A stretch of DNA of 44,040 nucleotides, from NCBI RefSeq assembly GCF_003382685.1, contig NZ_QLVG01000051.1:1-44040 (forward strand). Direction: 5' to 3'. Every line of letters begins with the position of its first letter. Position 1 is the stretch's first letter. The notes below the pieces were generated by a model. The model worked only from the letters and a program-made list of their open reading frames with translations, had not been told where the DNA came from and did no database searches. The DNA is from Halorussus litoreus (lineage in GTDB: Archaea; Halobacteriota; Halobacteria; Halobacteriales; Haladaptataceae). The position numbers and the translations under genes are program-made. This document shows positions 37,144 through 44,009 of this stretch, in pieces.

Positions 37144-39303
37144 CTATTCGAGCGAGTTCCAGGTGACATCGTCGCCCGAACGGTTATTCGAGGAGAACTG
37201 GACGGTCGCGGACCCATGGACGCGGAGGTGATCGTAGTCTTTTCCACCCCCGACGTCCGCTTCGCTCCACTCGACCAACCGGAGATCGTCGACGGTGGCG
37301 GCACGTTCCTCCCCGTCGTCGGGAGGGTAAAGGCGGAAGTAGAACCGGACGTGGGTGGCGTTCTCGGGTATCGAGGAAGACCATTCGATCCGTTCCCAGC
37401 CGGCCGTCCGGTCGAGGTCAGTCGAGACTGACTCGAGTGCCGAGCTACTTGTCGACTCGTACCACCGGACAAGCAGTTCCAGCCGCGCGTCCGTCTCGTG
37501 GCGGTATCGGCCGAGAAGCGTCGTCGGGCCGGTCACCGGAACGCGTTCGGTCGTCGTCAGGATCGACCGCTGTGAGTTGTCTGCGGTTCGGGAGAGCCGA
37601 ACGCCGCCACTCCCGTCGTATCCGAACTCGGGACCGTTGGAGTCCGCGCCACGGCTGAATCGCCACAGTGGGCCTTCGTGCCGTTCATCGTCAACGTCAG
37701 GGTCGTCGAACGTTCCAGTGGGAAGCAGGTCACGACCCAGTTCTACGGACTTCTCTCTGTCTACGACGCGGGTGACCCATCCGACGTTCCGAGTGTAAAT
37801 CGTCCCGTCCCCGTCCAGCGTTCTGGTAACCGTCCGGGTCGTCGTCTCGTCTCCTGTAACATACTCGAGGCTGGCACCGGAGAGCGAGAAATCGTCCGCC
37901 GACAACGCGGCGGTTTCGCGGAGTTGCCACTCCCTTGGCTTGCCGACGACCCCCTTCGGAACGTACCCCTTGAGGAGGAGCGGGTCGGCGTAGGCTCTGG
38001 TGACGCCGTCGGCAGTGACGTGGACGCTCAGGACGTATGAAGGGAACGTCGGCCAGAGCTCCTGCTCGAAGACGAGGTTGCCGAGCGACCAGGCGACCAG
38101 TGTCCCGTCCCGCAGTTCCAGCCCGCCGGTCACGTGCGAGTGGTGATTGACGACTACGTCCGCGCCGGCCACACTCGCCGCTTCGGTCAGACGTCTGATC
38201 TCGTCGGTCGGTTCCCGCTGGTACTCGGTGCCGCCGTGGATTTGGACGACGGTCACGTCCGCATTCGCGTCGACCCGGGACACCTCCCGGGAGAGTCTGT
38301 TATGAGTCGCCGCTGCGGTCCCGACGTTCCCGGAGACTGTCAGTTCCTCGGCGTCAGCCACTCCGGCGGCGGCCCTTCCCGGTACCGAGTACGTCTCTGA
38401 CTGGCCGTCGTCGGCTACCCAGTCGATTTCATACTGGCCACCCGTCAGAGCGGTACAGGAGAGCAAGCCGACGGTGAGGCCCTGCTCCTCGAAGTACGCC
38501 GGTTCCCACGCTGCTGTCCCGGACTTGCCGGCACCAGAACGTTCGATGCCAGCGGAGGAAAGAACCTCAAGCGTCTCGTTCAGCCCCGGTGTCAGCGCGT
38601 CGAACGTGTGGTTGTTCCCGAGCGCGACGTAGTCGATCCCGGCACTGGCCATCGCAGGTGCGGCGTCCGGGTGCGAGACGAAGTGGTACCGTTTCGAGGG
38701 GTGTCTCCATGCCGTCGTCGTCAGCGGTGTTTCGAGATTCACTGACGTGATATCGGCGTCCTGTAACAGGGGGGAGATGTACTGTAGTATCGTCTGGTGT
38801 GATTCCAGCCGGTCGTCAGGTCGAATCTGGAAGTGCGGTTCGAGGGGGTCGTCGTCCTCGTAGAACCGACGGCCGAACATCACGTCACCGCCGAAACTGA
38901 GCGCGACTGTTCCCGCACGAGGCGAGAGTCTGATACGAGGAGTTGTTCCCGGAGCCACAGCGACAGTCCGTCCGATAAAGCCAGTTTTCGTTGCGCGAAG
39001 CCAGATGGGTTCGTCGACTTCCGCTACTTCGAATCGTCCCTGATTATCAGTGGTCGTCTCGACTACGGACCCTCTCGTTGGAACGATCCCATTCAGCGTC
39101 GCACCTGCGATTTCATCGCCATCTATGTCGACAACTCGCCCCGATACGGGCTCGGAGCTACGTGCGGGTTTTTGACTGGTCTGTCTTGTCTGCGAATAGT
39201 TTTCGGTCGACTCGGACGGCGAACGACCGCTACACCCGGCAATACCCATTCCCGCCCCTACTGTCGCGAGTCGAACAAATTCACGCCGGGACCACTCACC
39301 CAT
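37144..39303 (-). CDS. CapA-family (poly-gamma-glutamate/capsule synthesis-like) Tat lipoprotein
   Basis: A 719-residue lipoprotein. The Tat signal SRREFVRLATVGAGMGIAGC ends in a lipobox with Cys24, so the protein is exported and membrane-anchored. It then has a carboxypeptidase-regulatory/SdrD-like beta domain (about 50-125, VSGRVVDIDGDEIAGATLNG), and a CapA metallophosphatase-like domain (about 130-440) with LSFGGDVMFGRR, DADITSVNLETPLT, DYVALGNNHTFDALTPGLNE, VVQIHGGTEYQREPTDE and VVNHHSHVTGGLEL. The C-terminal ~150 residues form a beta-sandwich like a carbohydrate-binding module. CapA proteins act in polyglutamate or surface-polymer export, though many are uncharacterised hydrolases. Slightly AT-richer than neighbours. 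A strong TATA box is 28 nt upstream. Confidence 0.9.
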   Translation of the reverse strand: MGEWSRREFVRLATVGAGMGIAGCSGRSPSESTENYSQTRQTSQKPARSSEPVSGRVVDIDGDEIAGATLNGIVPTRGSVVETTTDNQGRFEVAEVDEPIWLRATKTGFIGRTVAVAPGTTPRIRLSPRAGTVALSFGGDVMFGRRFYEDDDPLEPHFQIRPDDRLESHQTILQYISPLLQDADITSVNLETPLTTTAWRHPSKRYHFVSHPDAAPAMASAGIDYVALGNNHTFDALTPGLNETLEVLSSAGIERSGAGKSGTAAWEPAYFEEQGLTVGLLSCTALTGGQYEIDWVADDGQSETYSVPGRAAAGVADAEELTVSGNVGTAAATHNRLSREVSRVDANADVTVVQIHGGTEYQREPTDEIRRLTEAASVAGADVVVNHHSHVTGGLELRDGTLVAWSLGNLVFEQELWPTFPSYVLSVHVTADGVTRAYADPLLLKGYVPKGVVGKPREWQLRETAALSADDFSLSGASLEYVTGDETTTRTVTRTLDGDGTIYTRNVGWVTRVVDREKSVELGRDLLPTGTFDDPDVDDERHEGPLWRFSRGADSNGPEFGYDGSGGVRLSRTADNSQRSILTTTERVPVTGPTTLLGRYRHETDARLELLVRWYESTSSSALESVSTDLDRTAGWERIEWSSSIPENATHVRFYFRLYPPDDGEERAATVDDLRLVEWSEADVGGGKDYDHLRVHGSATVQFSSNNRSGDDVTWNSLE

Positions 39304-39328
39304 TGTCGTGTAGTCAATTCCTATAGGA

Positions 39329-39334
39329 TATAAA
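39329..39334 (-). promoter_or_regulatory. TATA box of the CapA-family gene
   Basis: TTTATA (GTTTATATCC on the minus strand) centred about 28 nt before the ATG at 39303. Confidence 0.65.
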
Positions 39335-39401
39335 CAAGGTGGTAGTGTGTGGGTCGTGAGTGCTGTGGCCTTTCTCAAGCCGAACGCTCGTTCTCCGACG
39401 A

Positions 39402-39662
39402 TTAGCGTAGCGCGTCCGTATCCACCAGTCGCTTGCCGTGGTGCTCCCGGAAGTGGCGCACCCGGAGCTTCCAGCCGTTGTTGGCGTCGCCGGGCGGCAA
39501 CTCCATCCCGCAGAGCGTACAGGCGTGGCCCCCGTCGCGGTCGACCGACAGCAGCGTCTCGCCGTGCAGCGAGTGGTAGTGGTAGAACACCGAGGAGACC
39601 CGCACGTCGCGCGAGCACCGCGCGCAGGAGTACATCCGGTCGCGGAAGGGCGTCTTGGGCAT
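39402..39662 (-). CDS. Small zinc-finger protein (two CxxC...H motifs)
   Basis: An 86-residue protein with two similar halves. The first is CARC (Cys13, Cys16) followed by YHYHSLHGE; the second is CTLC (Cys48, Cys51) followed by RHFREHHGKRL. Each half fits a C2H2-like finger with a ~13-20-residue loop, so two zinc ions are likely. Function is probably nucleic-acid or protein binding; the family is not named with certainty. Start at MPKTPFRDRMYS; Met10 is an alternative. CTTTTGG lies about 26 nt upstream. It is downstream of element copy 7 on the opposite strand. Confidence 0.8.
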   Translation of the reverse strand: MPKTPFRDRMYSCARCSRDVRVSSVFYHYHSLHGETLLSVDRDGGHACTLCGMELPPGDANNGWKLRVRHFREHHGKRLVDTDALR

Positions 39663-39798
39663 ACGCGAACGAGGGCGGTACGTCACCAAAAGCGTACGGC
39701 CCGACTCGGGGTGGGGATTCCGGTACGTAGTTGGAACCGATGAGTGATCTCCGAAGTCATCGGTGACTCGACTACGGAGAACCAGAGGAGATAGCCTC

Positions 39799-39921
39799 GA
39801 AAGCCCTCGGCGCGCTCGCGTCGCTCAGCGACATATCTGACGGACGTGGTTGCGTCAGATAGGGGTCGCTGAGTCGACCACGGCCTTCGGCCGCGAGCCC
39901 GCCTCGCCCTTTCAGTCCACC
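39799..39921 (+). ncRNA. Structured repeat element family A, copy 7
   Basis: GAAAG (39799-39803) to CTTTCAGTCCACC (end 39921). CTCAGCGAC (39824-39832) pairs with GTCGCTGAG (39865-39873); A39833 faces GGG (39862-39864); TATCTGACG (39834-39842) pairs fully with CGTCAGATA (39853-39861), giving the tidiest apical stem. A 3' sub-hairpin GGCC-TTC-GGCC is present. It lies between the zinc-finger gene and the rhodanese gene. Confidence 0.8.
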
Positions 39922-39935
39922 AGGAAGTCGGTTGA

Positions 39936-39963
39936 TTCACCGAGCGAAGATGGGCTCTGGTGG
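39936..39963 (+). repeat. Single hairpin unit 3' of element copy 7
   Basis: TTCACCGAGCGAAGATGGGC then TCTGGTGG: CACC..GGTG ends and spacing fit the 25-27 nt unit seen after the other copies. Confidence 0.45.
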
Positions 39964-40009
39964 CACGTATCTGAACACTGCGGACCCGCAGGAGATCGAG
40001 CACTGCGCG

Positions 40010-40375
40010 TCAGGAGAACAGCCCGCGCACCGCCGACGCGACCCGGTATACTAGCGTGTTCGCCTCGTAGTGTCGCCAGCCGGTGAACCCCCCGGAGAGG
40101 GTCACCGCGTCGTAGCCCCGCTCTTGCAGGTGGTCGGTCGCGTCCCGCGCGACCACACCGGCCTTGCAGACGGTCACCACCTCCCTCTCGTCGGGCACCG
40201 CGTCGAGGTGGTCGTCGAGCGCCGCGGTGTCGCCGCTCCGCAGGTCATGGTACACCGGCGCGTTGTAGCTCCCGTCGACGTGGTCGGCCCGGTAGTCGTC
40301 GCTCGGCCGAACGTCGAGGACGAACGCCTCGTCGGGAAGCCGGTCGTCGAGTTCCGACGGCGTAATCTTGCTCAT
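40010..40375 (-). CDS. Rhodanese-like domain protein
   Basis: A 121-residue single rhodanese domain. It has EAFVLDVRPSDDYRADHVDG (the CH2A-type D-x-R and HxxG motifs) and the active-site loop VVTVCKAGVVARDA with Cys70, so it can likely carry a persulfide for sulfur transfer or redox roles. The C-terminal GGFTGWRHYE is usual for the fold, with a short extra helix (ANTLVYRVASAVRGLFS). Cytosolic. Monocistronic, with element copy 7 at its 3' side. Confidence 0.93.
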   Translation of the reverse strand: MSKITPSELDDRLPDEAFVLDVRPSDDYRADHVDGSYNAPVYHDLRSGDTAALDDHLDAVPDEREVVTVCKAGVVARDATDHLQERGYDAVTLSGGFTGWRHYEANTLVYRVASAVRGLFS

Positions 40376-40453
40376 GGAGTCCAGTATCGCACCGGCCTAC
40401 TTAGGCCCCGCGCACGACCGCGATGCGCGCTGGCCCGACGCCCGACTGGCCAC

Positions 40454-40840
40454 TCACACGTCGTAGATCGCGCCGGCGATCAGCGCGGCGGCTCCGACGA
40501 ATGTCGCGGCGAGCAATGCGAAGTACGGCGTCCTCGGCGGCGGGTCGAACGGCACGGCCCCGAACCAGAGCGCGACCGCCGGGATCAACGCGAGGACGAC
40601 AACGAACGCGAGGAACGCGACCCAGACGGCCCGCGCCGCCGTTTCGAGCCGGTCGAACAGCGCGGCCGAGTCCGACGACTCGGCCGCGCTGTTCGACCTC
40701 GTCTCGCCGTTCGCGTCGCGGTTCGCGTCGTCAGCCGAGACGCCATCTGTCGCGCCGCTGTCGGTCGAATCGACTCGCTCGCGCCGGTCGGTGGTCGAGT
40801 CGGCCGAGCTCCCGGAGTCGGCGGACGAACTCGTCGCCAT
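40454..40840 (-). CDS. Small membrane protein with acidic Ser/Asp-rich N-terminus
   Basis: A 128-residue protein. Residues 1-65 are Ser/Asp/Ala-rich and likely disordered (MATSSSADSGSSADSTTDRR). Two hydrophobic helices follow: about 72-97 (VWVAFLAFVVVLALIPAVAL) and about 106-127 (YFALLAATFVGAAALIAGAI). The disordered part contains SAAESSDSAALFD, encoded by a perfect 22-bp-arm palindrome and matching AAESRDSAA of HerA. The start at MATSSS avoids a longer Arg-rich frame upstream. Function not recognised. Confidence 0.72.
   Translation of the reverse strand: MATSSSADSGSSADSTTDRRERVDSTDSGATDGVSADDANRDANGETRSNSAAESSDSAALFDRLETAARAVWVAFLAFVVVLALIPAVALWFGAVPFDPPPRTPYFALLAATFVGAAALIAGAIYDV
40651..40698. 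repeat. Perfect coding palindrome (22-bp arms) in the small membrane-protein gene
   Basis: Arms 40651-40672 and 40677-40698 around a CGAC loop. In frame it encodes the AAESSDSAA region of the acidic linker. Same GAGTC/GACTC core as the palindromes at 14763 and 18316. Confidence 0.85.
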
Positions 40841-40894
40841 GCGGCCACCGACGCCGCGCAGGACAATCGGCCTGTCGGTCGGCTGCGCGCGGTC

Positions 40895-40967
40895 GTGTAC
40901 GGTCGCGTCGCGGTGTACGGTCACGTACGGTCGACTGCGCGCGGTCGCGCAGTTCTGCGCGACCGCG
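40895..40967. repeat. GTGTACGGTCGCG repeats and CAG-TT-CTG hairpin upstream of the 40454 gene
   Basis: GTGTACGGTCGCGTCGCGG and GTGTACGGTCACGTACGGTC are imperfect direct repeats. They are followed by a 13-bp hairpin (40940-40967) whose apex GCAGTTCTGC is the reverse complement of the apex in the hairpins at 19124 and 22769. Confidence 0.5.
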
Positions 40968-41043
40968 AGCGAGCGCAGCCACGCGATGATCTGCCGACAC
41001 CCCGGCCACACCACCTAACCGCCCGGCCACCGACCCTTCTGCC

Positions 41044-41445
41044 ATGACGGATTACGACCGACTCGGCAGCGCGTCAGTCAGCGGTGACTCCCGGGAGCTA
41101 CCGGTGCCACAGAAAGCCGTCAATCTCGAACTGGTGAAGTCCGGCGGCGAAGTGTACTGGGCAGTCCGCGAGACTGACGGCGCGGTCGTGGCCTCCCAGC
41201 TCTACGACCCGCTGGAGGACGCTCCCAACGTGAGGTTCGTGACGAGCACGGCCATCGCTGACGACAGCCGACAGCTGCGAGTCCCCGACGCCGTCTTCGA
41301 CCACTGGGACGACGTGTACGGCGGCGGGACCGCGGTGGTCGGCGGCGACGAATTAGCGTTCGCGACCAGCGACGAGTTGGCCGCAAACGAGCAGATGCTC
41401 GTCCTGCCCGAGTGGCAGGTCGACGACGTGCTGGGCGAGGAGTAG
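41044..41445 (+). CDS. Conserved haloarchaeal hypothetical protein
   Basis: A 133-residue acidic protein starting MTDYDRLGSASVSGDSRELP. Strand-rich segments (LELVKSGGEVYWAVRETDGA, VRFVTSTAIADDSRQLRVPD, TAVVGGDELAFATSDEL) include two DDSRxLxVP/GDSRELPVP-like words, which suggests a duplicated small beta module, perhaps similar to AbrB/SpoVT-type strands, but this is weak. Family not recognised. Its stop codon directly abuts the stop of the opposite-strand gene at 41446, a very tight convergent pair. Confidence 0.72.
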   Translation: MTDYDRLGSASVSGDSRELPVPQKAVNLELVKSGGEVYWAVRETDGAVVASQLYDPLEDAPNVRFVTSTAIADDSRQLRVPDAVFDHWDDVYGGGTAVVGGDELAFATSDELAANEQMLVLPEWQVDDVLGEE

Positions 41446-41703
41446 CTACTTTTCGCGCTCTTCGCGCCGCGCGCGGCCGTGCTCCGCACAGAGGACTTCG
41501 CCCGTCTCGGTGTCGAGGTAGAACTCGTCGCCAGCCTCGATGGGTTCGCCGCCCTCGTCGCAGCCGTCCGCGTGGGTCAGGAAGTACTTGCCCTCCGCGC
41601 GGCCAGTTTCGAGCCGGTCGGCCGACCGCGCGAACGTGACCAGCGCCTCGCCGATCTGGGTGCGCTCGGCCGCGTCGGCCGCCTCGAAGTGGATGACTGG
41701 CAT
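41446..41703 (-). CDS. Small haloarchaeal protein with putative zinc-binding C-terminal half
   Basis: An 85-residue protein starting MPVIHFEAADAAERTQIGEA. The C-terminal half has HADGCDEGG, then GDEFYLDTETGEVLCAEHGR, giving a His/Cys plus CxxH set that could bind one zinc. This pattern is common in small haloarchaeal proteins of unknown function. The ATG at 41703 is the family-like start; GTATGTGG lies about 27 nt upstream. Tail-to-tail with the preceding gene with no gap. Confidence 0.75.
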   Translation of the reverse strand: MPVIHFEAADAAERTQIGEALVTFARSADRLETGRAEGKYFLTHADGCDEGGEPIEAGDEFYLDTETGEVLCAEHGRARREEREK

Positions 41704-41813
41704 GGAATAACAGTCCGAGTACCACATACGTCCGGAAAAGGATTTCTGCACCCTTTCGTTGCGATTCTCGCGGTGTTGTGAGTCAACCGCAGAATTCCAG
41801 CGAAGACGGTTTT

Positions 41814-41938
41814 GAAAGCCCCCGCCCGGTCGCGGTCGCTCCGGCGGATATTCTCGCGCCTCGCTCCGCTCGGCGCTCCGAATAGGGCCGCCGGAGGCGA
41901 CCACGTAAACGCGACCGGGCGGCCCCTTTCAGTCCGCC
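41814..41938 (+). ncRNA. Structured repeat element family A, copy 8
   Basis: GAAAG (41814-41818) pairs with CTTTC (41926-41930); CGCCCGGTCGC with GCGACCGGGCG forms the lower stem; GGTCG (41834-41838) pairs with CGACC (41898-41902). The central helix CTCCGGCGG (41839-41847) pairs with CCGCCGGAG (41888-41896), a wholesale change from CTCAGCGAC/GTCGCTGAG that keeps every pair. A41848 faces GGG (41885-41887) and TATTC pairs with GAATA. The tail is CAGTCCGCC. Confidence 0.82.
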
Positions 41939-41955
41939 CAGACCGTGGTTTGCGC

Positions 41956-42091
41956 CAGCGAGCGCGTCCTCAGGGGAATGTATCACCGAGCGCGTCCCCG
42001 TGGAAGGCGTCACTGCGGGTTCCCCCGTGGTCTGTCGCACCGAGCTTCTGCCGGTGGTCTGTCGCACCGGGCGCATCCCCGTGGACTGCAA
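41956..42091 (+). repeat. Array of five 27-28 nt units 3' of element copy 8
   Basis: Units start at 41956, 41984, 42011, 42038 and 42065; the last four are exactly 27 nt apart. Best unit: CACCGAGCTTCTGCCGGTGG followed by TCTGTCG. This is the longest array in the window. It is tandem without spacers, so not a CRISPR. Confidence 0.8.
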
Positions 42092-42239
42092 CTATCCGCT
42101 CGGCGAACTCGAACACCGGCCGTCGGTTCGGCCCGAACCCTCACTTTCGCGCGCGGCGTATCCGACTTCGAGCAGGGGTTCCGTCGCCGGCGTCCCCGCT
42201 CGCGTTCGGCCGCATCATCGCCGGCGACACCCGACAACG

Positions 42240-43409
42240 ATGGACATCCAATCCTACGAACTCCACGACCGGATCGAGCGCGTCGAAGCCGCCGAGGCGA
42301 GCGAGAGCGACCTCGTGACCGTCGCGGTCCCGCCCGACAAGCCCCTCGGCGAAGCGCTCGAACGCGTCGAGGAGGACCGCGCGGAGGCCGAGTACATCGA
42401 CACCGAAGGCGAGGACGCCGCGTATCTGGAGGCGCTGGAGCGCGTCCGGCGGGTCCTCCAGCGCGAGGCGGCCACGCCCGACAAGGGGCTGGTCGTCTAC
42501 GCCGGCGTGGTCGACGGCGAAGTGGTCTCGTACGTCTTCGACGACCTGCCGACGCCCGTCGGCGAGTTCGTCTACAAGCGCGCCAACGAGTTCGACACCG
42601 CTCCGCTGGCGGGCGTCGAGGAGTCCTCGAAGACGTTCGGCCTGCTCGTGGTCGAACGCGGCGGGGCCGCGCTGGGACTCGCTCGCGGCGACGAGGTCGA
42701 ACCCATCGAGACGATGGACAGCGACGTGATGGGCAAGACCAAGGCCGGCGGCCAGTCGGCCCAGCGGTTCGCCCGCGAGCGCGAGCGTCAGAAGGAGGAG
42801 TTCTTCGATACGGTCGCCGACGAGGCCGAGCGCGCGTTCCTCGGCGACCACCACGTCGAATCGGCCAACACGAGTGCCGAGTCGGCCAGCGCGAGCACCG
42901 ACGTCGACGGCCTGATTCTCGGCGGCACCTCGGTTACGGTCGACGACTTCCGGGAGGGCGACCACCTCGACCACCGGCTCGACGACCGGCTGGTCGGCGA
43001 CCCCGTCTCGGTGGAGTACGCCTCCGAGCAGGGCCTCCAACAACTGGTCGAGGCGGCCAGCGACCGCATCGAGGACGAGGAGCGCCGGGAGACTCGCGAG
43101 ACGCTCGACCGCTTCTTCGAGGCGCTCCACGCGAGCGACGGATCGGCCGCGGGCGAGGACGACAACTCCAGCGACGCCGAGGAGGTCGTCTACGGCCGCG
43201 AGGCCGTCGAGGAGGCGCTGGAGTACGACGCCGTCGAGACCGTGCTCGTCTCCGCGGACCTGCCGGTCGACGAGGTGCAGGCGTACGAGGGCCGCGCGTC
43301 GGACGAGGGCGGCGACTGCGTGGTCGTGCCGGCCGACTTCGACCGCGGGCGACAGTTCAGTGAGGCGTTCGGCGGCGTGGCCGCGATACTCCGGTTCCCC
43401 ATCGAGTAG
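42240..43409 (+). CDS. aRF1 paralogue / Vms1-like GGQ peptidyl-tRNA hydrolase
   Basis: A 389-residue protein of the eRF1 superfamily. The GGQ motif is at residues 170-172 within MGKTKAGGQSAQRFARERER, the loop that catalyses peptidyl-tRNA hydrolysis on the ribosome. The preceding domain (LVVYAGVVDGEVVSYVFDDL, FGLLVVERGGAALGLARG) and the C-terminal eL30-like domain (EEVVYGREAVEEALEYDAVE, TVLVSADLP, GGVAAILRF) are in aRF1 order. The N-domain is divergent and lacks the NIKS codon-reading motif (EYIDTEGED in that region). It is therefore probably not the stop-codon release factor but a rescue/quality-control factor like Vms1/ANKZF1. Start at MDIQSYELHDRI. The 27-nt array ends about 150 nt upstream. 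Confidence 0.88.
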   Translation: MDIQSYELHDRIERVEAAEASESDLVTVAVPPDKPLGEALERVEEDRAEAEYIDTEGEDAAYLEALERVRRVLQREAATPDKGLVVYAGVVDGEVVSYVFDDLPTPVGEFVYKRANEFDTAPLAGVEESSKTFGLLVVERGGAALGLARGDEVEPIETMDSDVMGKTKAGGQSAQRFARERERQKEEFFDTVADEAERAFLGDHHVESANTSAESASASTDVDGLILGGTSVTVDDFREGDHLDHRLDDRLVGDPVSVEYASEQGLQQLVEAASDRIEDEERRETRETLDRFFEALHASDGSAAGEDDNSSDAEEVVYGREAVEEALEYDAVETVLVSADLPVDEVQAYEGRASDEGGDCVVVPADFDRGRQFSEAFGGVAAILRFPIE

Positions 43410-43486
43410 TCCGTGCTTACCGACGACGCGTCCGACTTCCGGTCGCTCGGCGTCGCGGTCGAGACGTACTGAGCCTGCTCGGCCGG

Positions 43487-43930
43487 TCAGTACGTCTGGT
43501 AGCGCGCCGACCCGATTTCCACCCAGACCAGCGTGTTCTCGGGATACTCGTCGGCTGTCGCGCCGTACTTCGGATTGATGCGCTCGGCGGCCGCGGCGGC
43601 TTCAGCCCGATCCTCGACGACGGTCGCGGTGCCGAGCAGGGTGACCATCCACTCCGCGCGCCCGTCGGTCGACTGCTCGACCGACACCGCGACGCGGGGG
43701 TTCTCGCGGACGTTCGCCAGCTTTCGACCGGTGGTGAGCACCTCCAGTACGCCGTCGTCGTACGCGTACCAAACTGGCGCGACGTGGGGCTTGCCGTCGG
43801 CGCACGTGGCGAAGTGGGCCATCAGGGGCGCACCGGAGAGCAGCGCTTCGGCCTCGGGCGGGACCGGGTCGTCGGGCGAGCCGGACTCGTCGGACGGGTC
43901 GGTGTCGCCGGACTGGTCAGTGTCGGCCAT
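43487..43930 (-). CDS. Pyridoxamine 5'-phosphate oxidase-like (PPOX) flavin/F420-binding protein
   Basis: A 147-residue split-barrel protein with an acidic N-terminal tail (1-25). Core features: LMAHFATCADGKPHVAPVWY, then DGVLEVLTTGRKLANVREN and PRVAVSVEQ, ending in a WMVTLLGTATVVED strand. This pattern is typical of PPOX-family proteins that bind FMN, F420 or haem, and the subfamily cannot be set from sequence alone. Ends normally (IGSARYQTY). A 21-bp-arm hairpin lies just upstream of its start region. Confidence 0.9.
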   Translation of the reverse strand: MADTDQSGDTDPSDESGSPDDPVPPEAEALLSGAPLMAHFATCADGKPHVAPVWYAYDDGVLEVLTTGRKLANVRENPRVAVSVEQSTDGRAEWMVTLLGTATVVEDRAEAAAAAERINPKYGATADEYPENTLVWVEIGSARYQTY

Positions 43931-43962
43931 GGAAACGCTCCGGTCTGAGCGAGCAAAACGTT

Positions 43963-44009
43963 TGGCCCGGCGGCGGCGCGCTGGCTACCAGCGCGCCGCC
44001 GCCGGGCCA
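43963..44009. repeat. Long perfect GC hairpin upstream of the PPOX gene
   Basis: Arms 43964-43984 (GGCCCGGCGGCGGCGCGCTGG) and 43988-44008 are exact reverse complements around CTA; T43963/A44009 extend the pairing. It sits about 35 nt before the PPOX start on that gene's upstream side, near an AACGTTTTG TATA-like stretch. Confidence 0.75.

Noticed and set aside
41956-42091. CRISPR array
   Set aside because: Units are 27-nt tandem repeats with no unique spacers and no cas genes nearby.
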